Shown piece by piece: positions 25,203 to 33,296 of a DNA stretch of 64,000 bases. This stretch comes from Gammaproteobacteria bacterium (GTDB lineage: Bacteria; Pseudomonadota; Gammaproteobacteria; Ga0077536). The notes under the pieces were generated by a model. It searched no databases and was not told the DNA's origin. It saw only the letters and a program-made list of their open reading frames with translations. Positions within the stretch are counted from its first letter, which is position 1; the number at the start of each line of letters is the position of its first letter. Location of the stretch: the NCBI GenBank assembly GCA_016209015.1, contig JACQWY010000016.1:1-64000 (forward strand). Direction: 5' to 3'. The position numbers and the translations under genes are program-made.

Positions 25203-27743
25203 ATGCAGAACCCGCTGTTCGAAAGCCTGCACTCCGACGATCCCGCGCTACTTGCCGCGGCCGTTGCGCGTGCACCGCGGCCGGGTCACTACGACGAGCT
25301 GCGCGGCGGCGCGGGGCCCGGGCTCACGCCGCCGTGGCGGCGCTTCTTCGGCGTGCTCGGCGCCGAGGGACTCTCCGGCCTCGACGAGCGCGTCGAGGCC
25401 GTGACGCGCCAGGTCCGCGAGAACGGCATCACCTACAACGTCTACGCGGACGCGAACGGCCCGGCACGGCCGTGGTCGCTCGATCTCCTGCCGCTCATCC
25501 TCGAAGCCGAGGACTGGGCCCGGATCGAGGCGGGGATCGTCCAGCGCACGACGCTCCTGAACGCGCTGCTCGCCGATCTCTACGGCCCGCAGCAGATGCT
25601 GCACGCCGGCCTCCTGCCGCCCGCGCTCACGCTCGGTCATCCCGGCTACCTGCGTCCGCTGCACGGCTATGCGCCGCCCGGCGGCGTGCATCTCCACCTC
25701 GCGGCCTTCGATCTCGCGCGCGGCCCCGACGGGCGCTGGTGGGTCGTCTCGCAGCGCACGCAGGCGCCGTCCGGGCTCGGCTATCTGCTCGAGAACCGGC
25801 TCGCGATCTCGCGGCAGTTCCCGGAAGCGTTTCGCGAGCTGCGCGTGCAGCACCTCGCGTCGAGCTATCGCGCGCTGCTCGACAGCCTGTTCGCGCTCTC
25901 GCCGGGCAGCCGCGATTCGCGCGTCGTGCTGCTGACGCCCGGCCCCTACAACGAGACCTACTTCGAGCACGCCTATCTCGCGCGCTATCTCGGCCTCACG
26001 CTCGTCGAGGGCAGCGATCTCACCGTGCGCGGCGACCAGGTCTACATGAAAACGCTGCACGGCCTGGAGCGCGTGCACGTGATCCTGCGCCGCCTCGACG
26101 ACGACTACTGCGATCCGCTGGAACTGCGCGCGGACTCGACGCTCGGCGTGCCGGGCCTGCTCGGCGCGATGCGCGCGGGACAGGTGCTGATCGCGAACAG
26201 CCTCGGCTCGGCGTTCCTCGAATCGCCGGCCGTGCACGGCTTCCTGCCGGCGATCTGCGAGCGCCTGCTCGACGCCCCGCTCGCCCTGCCCTCGCTCGCG
26301 ACCTGGTGGTGCGGCGAGGAAGCGGCGGCGGCGCAGGCGCTCGACCGGCTCGACGGGCTCGTCGTGAAACCGACCTCGGGGCGGCGCAACTTCGAGCCCT
26401 GGCTCGGACCGGGCCGCGACGCGGCGGCCATCGCCGCGATGCGCGCGAAGATCGCCGCGGATCCGGATGCGTACACCGCGCAGAGCTATCTGCCGCTCGC
26501 CCAGACGCCGACGTGGCGGCGCGGCGAGCTGCGTCCGCGCCCCGGCATGCTGCGCGTCTTCGCGGTCGCCTGCCCGGGCGGCGGTTACCGCATCCTGCCC
26601 GGCGGGCTCACGCGCATCGCGATGAGCGACGAGCCTATTGTCTCCATGCAGCGCGGCGGGACGAGCGCGGACACCTGGGTCATCGCCGCGGGCGAGGTCG
26701 ATGCGTTCTCGCTGCTGCCCGAGCGCCTCAAGCCCGAGGATCTCGCGAACAAGCGCCGCACGGTGTCGAGCCGCGCCGCCGAGAACCTCTTCTGGCTCGG
26801 CCGTTATGCGGAGCGCGCCGAGAACACGGTACGCATCGCCAGGCTCGTGCTCGCGACGCTGAACGGGGACGTCGATCTCTCGACCCGCATCCGCGAAGCG
26901 ATCGGCCGGATCGCGGCCCAGAACAACCTCGTCCCCGCGACATCGCCCGCGGCCTCGAAAGTCGCGAGCCGCGCGTTCGAGCGCAATCTCATCGCCGGCC
27001 TCGTCGATGCCGAGCACGCGGCGAGCGTCGCCTTCACGCTGCACGCGCTGGAACGCACCGCCGGCCAGATCCGCGATCGCCTCGCGCCCGAGCACTGGAG
27101 CCTCGTCCTCGGCGCGATCGCCGAGCTGCGCACGCTCCGCCCCGGGCGGCGCGACGTGCAGGACGGCACGGCCGCGGACGCGCTGCCGATGCTCGATCGC
27201 CTGAGCACGCTGCTCGTCGCGATCACCGGCATGCAGGCGGATCGCATGACGCGCGACGACGGCTGGCGGCTGCTGACGGTCGGCCGGCAGCTCGAACGTC
27301 TCATCACGCTCGCCCGCGCGCTCGGCACGCTGTTCGAATCCGGCGCCGTGCAGCTCGACACGGGCTTCGGTCTCGCGCTGCACGCCTTCGACAGCACGAT
27401 CACGTATCGCGCGCTGTACCAGAACCATCGCGAGATCATCGCCCTCATCGATCTCCTCGTCGTCGACACCGAGAACCCGCGCTCGCTCGCCTGCACGGTC
27501 GGCACCCTGCGCGCGCTCCTGCCGAAGCTGCCGCCGGTCGCCGGCGCCGAGGACTGCGTGGCGCTGCTGCCGGGTCCGCGCCGCTTCGATCTCGCGGCGC
27601 TGAACGTGCGCGCGGGAGACGGACGATACGGCGCGCTCGAAGCGCTGCTCGGCGAAATCGGCGGCGCGGCCTTCCTGATTTCCGATGCCATCGAGCAGCG
27701 CTACTTCAGCCATGCGCTCGACATCCAGGCGATGCGCACGTGA
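25203..27743 (+). CDS. Circularly permuted ATP-grasp + alpha-E fusion protein
   Basis: Protein of 846 aa. Residues ~1-510 are a circularly permuted ATP-grasp domain (COG2308): YDELRG, TYNVYADANG, LLTPGPYNETYFEHAYLARYLG and VVKPTSG. Residues ~520-846 are an alpha-E helical domain (COG2307/DUF403) starting SRAAENLFWLGRYAERAENT. ATP-grasp enzymes of this type are predicted to form amide bonds. The usual glycine-rich loop KPxxESGGYG, present in the paralogue at 35754, is replaced by KPTSGRRNFEPW. ATG 25203 has GCCGAGG at good spacing. Its TGA overlaps the GTG start of the next transglutaminase gene. Confidence 0.9.
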   Translation: MQNPLFESLHSDDPALLAAAVARAPRPGHYDELRGGAGPGLTPPWRRFFGVLGAEGLSGLDERVEAVTRQVRENGITYNVYADANGPARPWSLDLLPLILEAEDWARIEAGIVQRTTLLNALLADLYGPQQMLHAGLLPPALTLGHPGYLRPLHGYAPPGGVHLHLAAFDLARGPDGRWWVVSQRTQAPSGLGYLLENRLAISRQFPEAFRELRVQHLASSYRALLDSLFALSPGSRDSRVVLLTPGPYNETYFEHAYLARYLGLTLVEGSDLTVRGDQVYMKTLHGLERVHVILRRLDDDYCDPLELRADSTLGVPGLLGAMRAGQVLIANSLGSAFLESPAVHGFLPAICERLLDAPLALPSLATWWCGEEAAAAQALDRLDGLVVKPTSGRRNFEPWLGPGRDAAAIAAMRAKIAADPDAYTAQSYLPLAQTPTWRRGELRPRPGMLRVFAVACPGGGYRILPGGLTRIAMSDEPIVSMQRGGTSADTWVIAAGEVDAFSLLPERLKPEDLANKRRTVSSRAAENLFWLGRYAERAENTVRIARLVLATLNGDVDLSTRIREAIGRIAAQNNLVPATSPAASKVASRAFERNLIAGLVDAEHAASVAFTLHALERTAGQIRDRLAPEHWSLVLGAIAELRTLRPGRRDVQDGTAADALPMLDRLSTLLVAITGMQADRMTRDDGWRLLTVGRQLERLITLARALGTLFESGAVQLDTGFGLALHAFDSTITYRALYQNHREIIALIDLLVVDTENPRSLACTVGTLRALLPKLPPVAGAEDCVALLPGPRRFDLAALNVRAGDGRYGALEALLGEIGGAAFLISDAIEQRYFSHALDIQAMRT

Positions 27744-28636
27744 GCGCCGCGGTCACGCTCGACATCGTCCACGACACGCAGTACCACTACGCCGGGCGGG
27801 TCGATCTCGCCTATCACCTCGCGATGCTGAAGCCGCAGGATTCGGGCCGGCAGCGCACGACGTCCTTCGCGCTCGACTGCGAGCCCCGGCCCTCGTACCG
27901 TCAGACGGGCACGGATGCGTTCGGCAACCATCGCGATCTGTTCTCCATCTACGCCCCGCACGACGAGCTGCACGTGCGCTCGACGAGCCGCGTCGTGCTC
28001 GTCGCCGCGCCCGCCTCGGAAGTCGCCGCTTCGCAGCCCTGGGAGCGCGTGCGCGTGGCGATGCGCTACCGTGCCGGCGCGCCCTATCTCCCGGCGACGG
28101 AGTTCGCGTTCGCCTCGCCCTACGTGCCGATCGTCCAGGAGCTCGCGGACTATGCGCGCCCCTGCTTCGCGGCCGGACGCCCCGTGCTCGCGGGCGCCGA
28201 GGCGCTCATGCAACGCATCCACGAGGATTTCGAATACGCGACCGCGAGCACGCAGGTCGACACGCCGCTGATGGCGGCCTTCGTCACGCGCCGCGGCGTC
28301 TGCCAGGATTTCGCGCACGTGATGATCGGCTGCCTGCGCGCGCTCGGTCTCGCCGCGCGCTACGTGAGCGGCTATCTGCTCACGCAACCGCCGCCGGGCC
28401 AGCCGCGGCTCGTCGGCGCGGACGCCTCGCACGCCTGGGTGTCGGTGTTCTGTCCCGATCTGGGCTGGCTGGATTTCGATCCGACGAATGCGGTGATCAC
28501 CGACGTCGATCACGTGGTCGTCGCGACGGGACGGGATTTCGCTGACGTGACGCCGCTGCGCGGCGTGATTCACGGCGGCGGCGAGCACACGCTCGACGTC
28601 GCCGTGACGGTCGCGCCATATTGCCCGGCGCCGTAG
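27740..28636 (+). CDS. Transglutaminase-like cysteine protease-fold protein
   Basis: Protein of 298 aa: an N-terminal beta-rich domain followed by a transglutaminase core with triad C188 (RRGVCQDFAHV), H231 (DASHAWVS) and D247 (WLDFDPTN). The GTG start overlaps the upstream stop by 4 bp (GTGA), showing translational coupling with the ATP-grasp/alpha-E gene. COG1305 proteins of this type are the standard partner of the system and could cleave or transfer the amide product. There is no signal peptide, so it is likely cytosolic. The TAG stop lies within a palindromic repeat. Confidence 0.92.
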   Translation: MSAAVTLDIVHDTQYHYAGRVDLAYHLAMLKPQDSGRQRTTSFALDCEPRPSYRQTGTDAFGNHRDLFSIYAPHDELHVRSTSRVVLVAAPASEVAASQPWERVRVAMRYRAGAPYLPATEFAFASPYVPIVQELADYARPCFAAGRPVLAGAEALMQRIHEDFEYATASTQVDTPLMAAFVTRRGVCQDFAHVMIGCLRALGLAARYVSGYLLTQPPPGQPRLVGADASHAWVSVFCPDLGWLDFDPTNAVITDVDHVVVATGRDFADVTPLRGVIHGGGEHTLDVAVTVAPYCPAP

Positions 28637-28663
28637 GTCCGATTCGCTAATCAACGGACCTAC
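28633..28663. repeat. TAGGTCCG hairpin (family A)
   Basis: GTAGGTCCG at 28633 pairs with CGGACCTAC ending at 28663. It contains the stop codon of the transglutaminase gene and lies between convergent genes, so it is a probable bidirectional terminator. Confidence 0.75.
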
Positions 28664-28682
28664 GACGATCGGAAGCCGGGTG

Positions 28683-29315
28683 TCACGGGATCCCCACGAC
28701 CTTGTGCATCTGCACGCTCATCCGCCAGCGCGGATGGGTGCGGCAGTATTCGACGACGCGCGCGGTATTGCGCTCGCGGTCGACGCCATCCATCGGCTGC
28801 AGGAAGAAGTGATCGAACGCGAGCCCCGAGAAGGATTCGGGATCGACGCCCGCCTGCGGATGGACGAGCTTCAACTCCTGCCCCGTGCGCTGCACGAGCG
28901 CTGCGCTGCCTTTCGGGCTGACGCAGATCCAGTCGATGCCGGCGGGGGCCGCACACGTGCCGTTCGTCTCGACGGCGATCTCGAAGCCCGCGGCGTGCAA
29001 GGCCGTGACGAGAGCTTCGTCGACCTGCAGCAAGGGCTCGCCGCCGGTCAGGACGACGTAGCGATGCGCCTCGCCCGCCCGCCACTGCGCGGAAATCGCC
29101 GCGGCGAGTGCCGCCGCATCCGCATAACGTCCGCCGTGCTCGCCGTCCGTGCCGACGAAATCCGTATCGCAGAACGTGCATGCCGCGGCCGCGCGATCGC
29201 GTTCGAGACCGCTCCACAGATTGCAGCCCGCGAAGCGGCAGAACACCGCCGCGCGCCCGGCCTGCGCGCCCTCGCCCTGCAGGGTGTGGAAGATCTCCTT
29301 GACCGCGTAGCTCAT
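28683..29315 (-). CDS. queE: 7-carboxy-7-deazaguanine synthase (radical SAM)
   Basis: Protein of 210 aa matching QueE: EIFHTLQGEGAQAGR, FCRFAGCNLW and the iron-sulfur/SAM cysteines ending in CTFCDTDF, then VLTGGEPLLQ and ETNGT. QueE converts 6-carboxy-tetrahydropterin to 7-carboxy-7-deazaguanine in preQ0/queuosine synthesis. The insertion between the first and last cysteines is typical of the gammaproteobacterial type. Its ATG overlaps the stop of the QueD-like gene by 4 bp, so the two steps are coupled. queC and queF are not in the window. Confidence 0.93.
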   Translation of the reverse strand: MSYAVKEIFHTLQGEGAQAGRAAVFCRFAGCNLWSGLERDRAAAACTFCDTDFVGTDGEHGGRYADAAALAAAISAQWRAGEAHRYVVLTGGEPLLQVDEALVTALHAAGFEIAVETNGTCAAPAGIDWICVSPKGSAALVQRTGQELKLVHPQAGVDPESFSGLAFDHFFLQPMDGVDRERNTARVVEYCRTHPRWRMSVQMHKVVGIP

Positions 29316-30364
29316 GGCATGAGGAGGGGCACGTCGTCGCCCCAGTCGAGGCGTGCGCCGCACCCCGGCGTCGCGTGGAGGACGAGGGCCGCGGTATGCG
29401 GCAGGCGCTGCGCGACCTCGCCGCGGATCCACGCGAGCACGCTGCCCGCGTCGCCGTCCGCGATGCCGGCGTGGGCCGCGAGGTCGACGTGATCGAGCTG
29501 CCTGTAGATCGGCTTGAACGCCGCTTTCACGTCGCCGTAGTCGAGTGTCCAGCCGAGCGCTGCGTCGAGCGGCACGGCGAGCTCGAGGCGGAGCAGATAG
29601 CTGTGGCCGTGCAGGCGGCTCGCGCGATGCGTCCCCGGCGCCTGCTTCAGACGTACCGCGCTCTCGAAGGACTGATCGATCCAGATGCGGTGCGCGCGAC
29701 CGTCGTAATGACAGCCGGCGGTCCGCGTCTCGTGGACGGTGACGCGCTCCAGGGCCGGCAACGCCGCGTGCAGCTCCTGCCACAGGTACACGGCGAGCAT
29801 TTCGCTCGTCGGATTCTCGAGCCCGGGCAGTTCGTTGAGGCACGCGCCGTCGAGCCGCGCGGCGAGCGGGGCCCAGGCCGTGGCGATGCGGCCGTGAGCG
29901 GCGGCGACGGGATCGCCGGTCCGGATCACGATCTCGAAACCGTGGCCGTGCATGCGGCCGCACTTGTGCGTGGCCGGCACTTTCGGCAGGCGGTGCGCGG
30001 CCTCGAAGCGGAAGCGGCACCATTGCGCGAGCGTGCCGCGCCCCGTGCAGATCGCGCCGTGCGACGGCGTCGACTGCAGCAGCACCTCGCTGCGGTCCGG
30101 GAGCTGCCCCGCGATCCAGGTCGCGAGCGCCGCGTCGTCGGGGAGGTCCAGGCGACGATTGAGATCCGTGTAATCGAGCGGCGCGACGGCGGCGGCGAGG
30201 GCGGCTTCGAGCGCGCCGAGCTCGCCGCCGGGAAAGCGCACTTCGGCGCGCGGCGGGATCGCGGCGGCCTGCACGCTGAAGCCGTGACCGTGCCGACCGA
30301 TGCCGGGCAGCGTACGTGCCGCTTCGAAACGCGCGGCGGCGAGGTGATGCAGACGTGAGCTCAT
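29312..30364 (-). CDS. Triple QueD/PTPS-like fusion protein
   Basis: Protein of 350 aa made of three tandem 6-pyruvoyl-tetrahydropterin-synthase-like modules; normal QueD is ~120 aa. Module 2 (about 117-235) is complete: first zinc ligand H124, catalytic C135 in KCGRMHGHGF, H139/H141, and NELPGLENPTSE. Module 1 has R17 in place of the first His and no cysteine, keeping H25-G-H27. Module 3 has V237 for the first His and A248 for the cysteine, keeping H252-G-H254. Only the middle unit should make 6-carboxy-tetrahydropterin; the others may be structural or bind substrate. It overlaps queE and the nitroreductase gene by 4 bp on either side. Confidence 0.85.
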   Translation of the reverse strand: MSSRLHHLAAARFEAARTLPGIGRHGHGFSVQAAAIPPRAEVRFPGGELGALEAALAAAVAPLDYTDLNRRLDLPDDAALATWIAGQLPDRSEVLLQSTPSHGAICTGRGTLAQWCRFRFEAAHRLPKVPATHKCGRMHGHGFEIVIRTGDPVAAAHGRIATAWAPLAARLDGACLNELPGLENPTSEMLAVYLWQELHAALPALERVTVHETRTAGCHYDGRAHRIWIDQSFESAVRLKQAPGTHRASRLHGHSYLLRLELAVPLDAALGWTLDYGDVKAAFKPIYRQLDHVDLAAHAGIADGDAGSVLAWIRGEVAQRLPHTAALVLHATPGCGARLDWGDDVPLLMP

Positions 30365-30885
30365 GAATTCTCGGCGGGTCTCAGGACCAGGATGGGAATG
30401 CGGCGCGGGCCGGCGCGCTCGCGGTAACGCGCGAAGTCGCGATACAGCGCGACCGCGCGCTGCCAGCGCCACGCATACTCCGCGTCGTCCGTCACTTCGC
30501 GCGCGACGTACTCGGCGCTCGCGCCGCTGGCGGCGATCCGGCAGCGCGGATTATGCCGCAGATTGAAGTACCAGGCAGGATACCGGCGCCGTCCCCAGTT
30601 CGAGGCGATGAGCCAGAGCTCGGCACCGTCCGGGATCGCGAGCGTCGGCACGCTGCGCGGCTCGCCCGAACGTGCGCCGGTCGTCGTCAGCATGACGACC
30701 GGCAGACCGGTGACGAGCCCGGCGACGCTGGTGCGGCCGCCCGAGAGGCGGAACGCGGCGCGATCGAACCAGTGCATCGTGCGCGCGAGCACGGCCGCAC
30801 CGGGACGCGAGGCCCACAGCCAGTCGAGCAGGCGGCGGACCTGCCGCGGTCCTCTCGTGAGTCTCACCGGTGGCGTCTGCGACAT
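30361..30885 (-). CDS. Deazaflavin-dependent nitroreductase-family protein
   Basis: Protein of 174 aa with the split-beta-barrel DDN/DUF385 pattern: VVMLTTTGARSGEPRSVPTLAI, WLIASNWGRRRYPAWYFNLRHNP and RRIPILVLRP. Characterised relatives use the deazaflavin cofactor F420 (actinobacterial Ddn), though some bind FMN or heme instead. It is the first gene of an overlapping trio with the QueD-like and QueE genes and is divergent from the F420-type Mtd gene, which supports F420 use. The physiological substrate is unknown. Confidence 0.82.
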   Translation of the reverse strand: MSQTPPVRLTRGPRQVRRLLDWLWASRPGAAVLARTMHWFDRAAFRLSGGRTSVAGLVTGLPVVMLTTTGARSGEPRSVPTLAIPDGAELWLIASNWGRRRYPAWYFNLRHNPRCRIAASGASAEYVAREVTDDAEYAWRWQRAVALYRDFARYRERAGPRRIPILVLRPAENS

Positions 30886-31033
30886 GCGATCGAGCCTACG
30901 CCGGGGCCGCCGGCGATGCCACCCTCCGCCGGCTTGACGCCGTCCGTGCCGGTTGCGATAAAGAGCGGCCGCCGGCCGGTACGCCGCGGCCCCATAAAGA
31001 GCACACGATGAAGAACACACGGAGCAACTCCTC

Positions 31034-31900
31034 ATGGCACAGAACACCTTCAAGCTCGGCGTGCTGAAGCTCGGCTGCATCGGCGCCGCGCCCCTGCTCG
31101 ACCTCCTGCTCGACGAGCGCGCGGATCGCGAGGACCTCGAAATCCGCGCGTTCACCTGCGGCGCGAAGCTCGACGCCGCATCGTGCGAGCCGCCGACCGC
31201 CGATGCCATCGCCTACAAGCCCGATCTCCTGCTGCTCGTCAGCCCGAACGCCGCGCTCGCCGGCCCGGCCGCGTCGCGCACGGCCATCGCCGCGGCGGGC
31301 ATTCCGCTGATCACGATTTCCGACGGTCCCTCGAAGAAGGCGTTCTTCAAGAAGAACGAGGAAGGCAAGCAGGTGAAGAACGTGCCGGCCGGTCAGGGTT
31401 TCTTCGTCCTGCCGGCAGACTCGATGATCGGCGCGCGGCGCGAGTTTCTCGACCCGAGCGAGATGGCGCTGTTCAATTCCGACGTCATCAAGGTGCTCGC
31501 CGCGACCGGCGTGCTGCGCCTCATCCAGCAGGAGCTCGACCGCGTGATCGGCGAGCTGAAGGCCGGCGCGACGCCGACGTATCCGACGATCACCGTCAAC
31601 CCCGACAAGGCGCTCGCCGCGGGCGCGTTCGGCAATCCCTATGCGGCGGCGAAAGCCTATGCCGCGCTCGCGCTCGCCGAGGCGACCTCGGGGGTGACGG
31701 CGGACGGCTGCTTCAAGGAGCAGGATCCCGCGCGCTACATCACGATGGTCGCCGCCGGCCACGAGATGATGCGCATGGCGGCGAGACTCGCCGACGAGGC
31801 GCGCGAGCTCGAGAAGGCCGGTGACACGCTCGTGCGCACGCCCCACGCCGCGAGCGGCGAACCCCGCCGCAAGACGGCGCTCGCCGCGAAACCGGAGTGA
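31034..31900 (+). CDS. mtd: F420-dependent methylene-tetrahydromethanopterin dehydrogenase (Mtd)
   Basis: Protein of 288 aa closely resembling archaeal Mtd over its full length: start KLGVLKLGCIG, DLLLDERADRED, the signature MIGARREFLDPSEMALFNSD, NPYAAAKAYAA and the C-terminal HEMMRMAA...ADEARELEKAGDT...RTPH. Mtd reversibly oxidises methylene-H4MPT to methenyl-H4MPT with coenzyme F420 and is classically an enzyme of methanogens and Archaeoglobus. Bacteria with H4MPT usually use NAD(P)-dependent MtdA/MtdB instead. GC content and codon use match the neighbours, so any transfer is old. GGAG precedes ATG 31034. It is followed after 46 bp by a HIT-family gene. No other H4MPT or F420 biosynthesis gene is in the window. 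Confidence 0.9.
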   Translation: MAQNTFKLGVLKLGCIGAAPLLDLLLDERADREDLEIRAFTCGAKLDAASCEPPTADAIAYKPDLLLLVSPNAALAGPAASRTAIAAAGIPLITISDGPSKKAFFKKNEEGKQVKNVPAGQGFFVLPADSMIGARREFLDPSEMALFNSDVIKVLAATGVLRLIQQELDRVIGELKAGATPTYPTITVNPDKALAAGAFGNPYAAAKAYAALALAEATSGVTADGCFKEQDPARYITMVAAGHEMMRMAARLADEARELEKAGDTLVRTPHAASGEPRRKTALAAKPE

Positions 31901-31946
31901 GCTTCAACGACGCGCGGTCGCGACGGCCGCGCGTCGGTTCCCCGCC

Positions 31947-32333
31947 ATGACCATCGACGCCGGACGTCCCTGCATCTTCTGCGTGCCCGACCGCGCGCTG
32001 CTCTGCGAGAACGAGCTCGCGCGCGCGTTCTACGACGTCAACCCGGTCTCGCCCGGTCATGCGCTCGTCGTGCCGAAGCGCCACTTCCGGACGATCTTCG
32101 ACATGGCGGCCGAGGACTATGCGGCCTGCTTCGCGCTCGTGCGCGAGCTGCGCGAGATCCTCGTGGAGAAGCACGCGCCGGACGGCTTCAACGTCGGTGT
32201 GAACTGCGAGCCGGCGGGCGGGCAGAGCGTCTGGCACGCGCACGTCCACGTCATTCCGCGCTATACGGGCGACGTCGAGCGGCCGCTCGGCGGCGTGCGC
32301 AACGTCATCCCCTGGAAGAAATCGCCGGCCTGA
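31947..32333 (+). CDS. HIT-family nucleotide hydrolase/transferase
   Basis: Protein of 128 aa with the histidine-triad motif HAHVHVIPR near residue 92, an N-terminal CIFC zinc pair and VSPGHALVVPKRH. HIT proteins hydrolyse nucleoside phosphoramidates, AMP-lysine or dinucleoside polyphosphates in the cytosol. It lies 46 bp downstream of mtd on the same strand and is convergent with the Mut7-C gene. Because adenylylated intermediates arise in ATP-dependent ligation, a link to the nearby ATP-grasp genes is possible but is only inference. Confidence 0.9.
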   Translation: MTIDAGRPCIFCVPDRALLCENELARAFYDVNPVSPGHALVVPKRHFRTIFDMAAEDYAACFALVRELREILVEKHAPDGFNVGVNCEPAGGQSVWHAHVHVIPRYTGDVERPLGGVRNVIPWKKSPA

Positions 32334-32346
32334 GCCGGCCGGCGGA

Positions 32347-33081
32347 TCAGGCGGACGCGGCCCGCGCGAGCACTTCGCGCATGCGCCGCCAGTGCGAGCC
32401 TTCCCAATAGACCCGTCCGCAACCGCCGCAGCGTGCGAAGCGCGCGTGCCGCGCGCGGACGGCGTCGGGCACGCGATCGGCGACGGCCGCGGCTTCGACG
32501 TCGTCGACCGCGCCGTTGCAGACCGTGCAGCGCGTGAACGGTCGCATGCTCGCCGCGAGATCGAGCCGGAGCAGGACTTCGCGGAACTGCTCGAGCGGTT
32601 TCAGGGCACGCACGTAGAGGCCGTGCGTGAGCTCGCGATGCTTGAGGAGCTCGAGATCGCGGGTCAGCAGGATGCGGCCCTCGGCGACCGCCCGGCGCAC
32701 GAGCGCCGCGTCGGCCTCGGCATCCGCGACCACGGTGTCGAAGCCCGCCATGCGCAGACGGCGGGCGAGCCCCGCGAGGTGCGCGTCGGCGAGGAAGCGC
32801 GTGTCGCGCAGCGGCGCATCGCGCACGAGCGAGCGCACGTCGAGCAACTCGAAGACGGGATAGACGGAAACGAAATCCCCGTCGCGAACGAGGTAGTCGA
32901 AACCGACGGACTCGCCGTTCGCCAGAATGATCTCGACCTCGGTGTGGGGCACGCCGACGGATTCGATCAGGTGCTTGACGCTCCGCGTCTCCTCGAAGAA
33001 CACGCGGAATTCCTGCCTGCGCCGGTCGACGGGCAGGAAATCGTTCAGCTCTTCGTAGAACCTGAAATGGGCTTCGGGCAT
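32347..33081 (-). CDS. Ubiquitin-fold + Mut7-C PIN-like RNase protein
   Basis: Protein of 244 aa. The N-terminal ~85 residues form the ubiquitin-like (beta-grasp) domain often attached to Mut7-C. It is followed by the PIN-like Mut7-C domain, DAHLAGLARRLRMAGFDT with aspartates in LLTRDLELL, and a zinc ribbon with CTVC and CGGC ending YWEGSHWRRM. Mut7-C proteins are predicted nucleases acting on RNA. The ubiquitin fold is N-terminal and embedded, so it is not a free conjugatable tag. The gene is divergent from the Anbu peptidase across 215 bp. Confidence 0.88.
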   Translation of the reverse strand: MPEAHFRFYEELNDFLPVDRRRQEFRVFFEETRSVKHLIESVGVPHTEVEIILANGESVGFDYLVRDGDFVSVYPVFELLDVRSLVRDAPLRDTRFLADAHLAGLARRLRMAGFDTVVADAEADAALVRRAVAEGRILLTRDLELLKHRELTHGLYVRALKPLEQFREVLLRLDLAASMRPFTRCTVCNGAVDDVEAAAVADRVPDAVRARHARFARCGGCGRVYWEGSHWRRMREVLARAASA

Positions 33082-33296
33082 GGCGCGATTATTACATCCG
33101 CGAGCCGCGTCCCCGATAGAAAAATGCGGGCGGATTACCGGACACGGCGCAAGGCGGCCACTAAATGGTGCGCGGGAGCGAGCTCGAAAACGCGGGCCTC
33201 GCGGCCGCTACCCGATCCGCGCGGCGGGGCGCCTTGACGCCCTCGCGGACGCGCCCCTAGAGTGAGCCACCGGACGACACGGACTGCAGCACGCCC

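Noticed and set aside
21604-25275. A 1223-aa open frame on the minus strand opposite the DUF2126 gene
   Set aside because: No recognisable domain and antisense composition; the plus-strand protein has intact transglutaminase and DUF2126 motifs.
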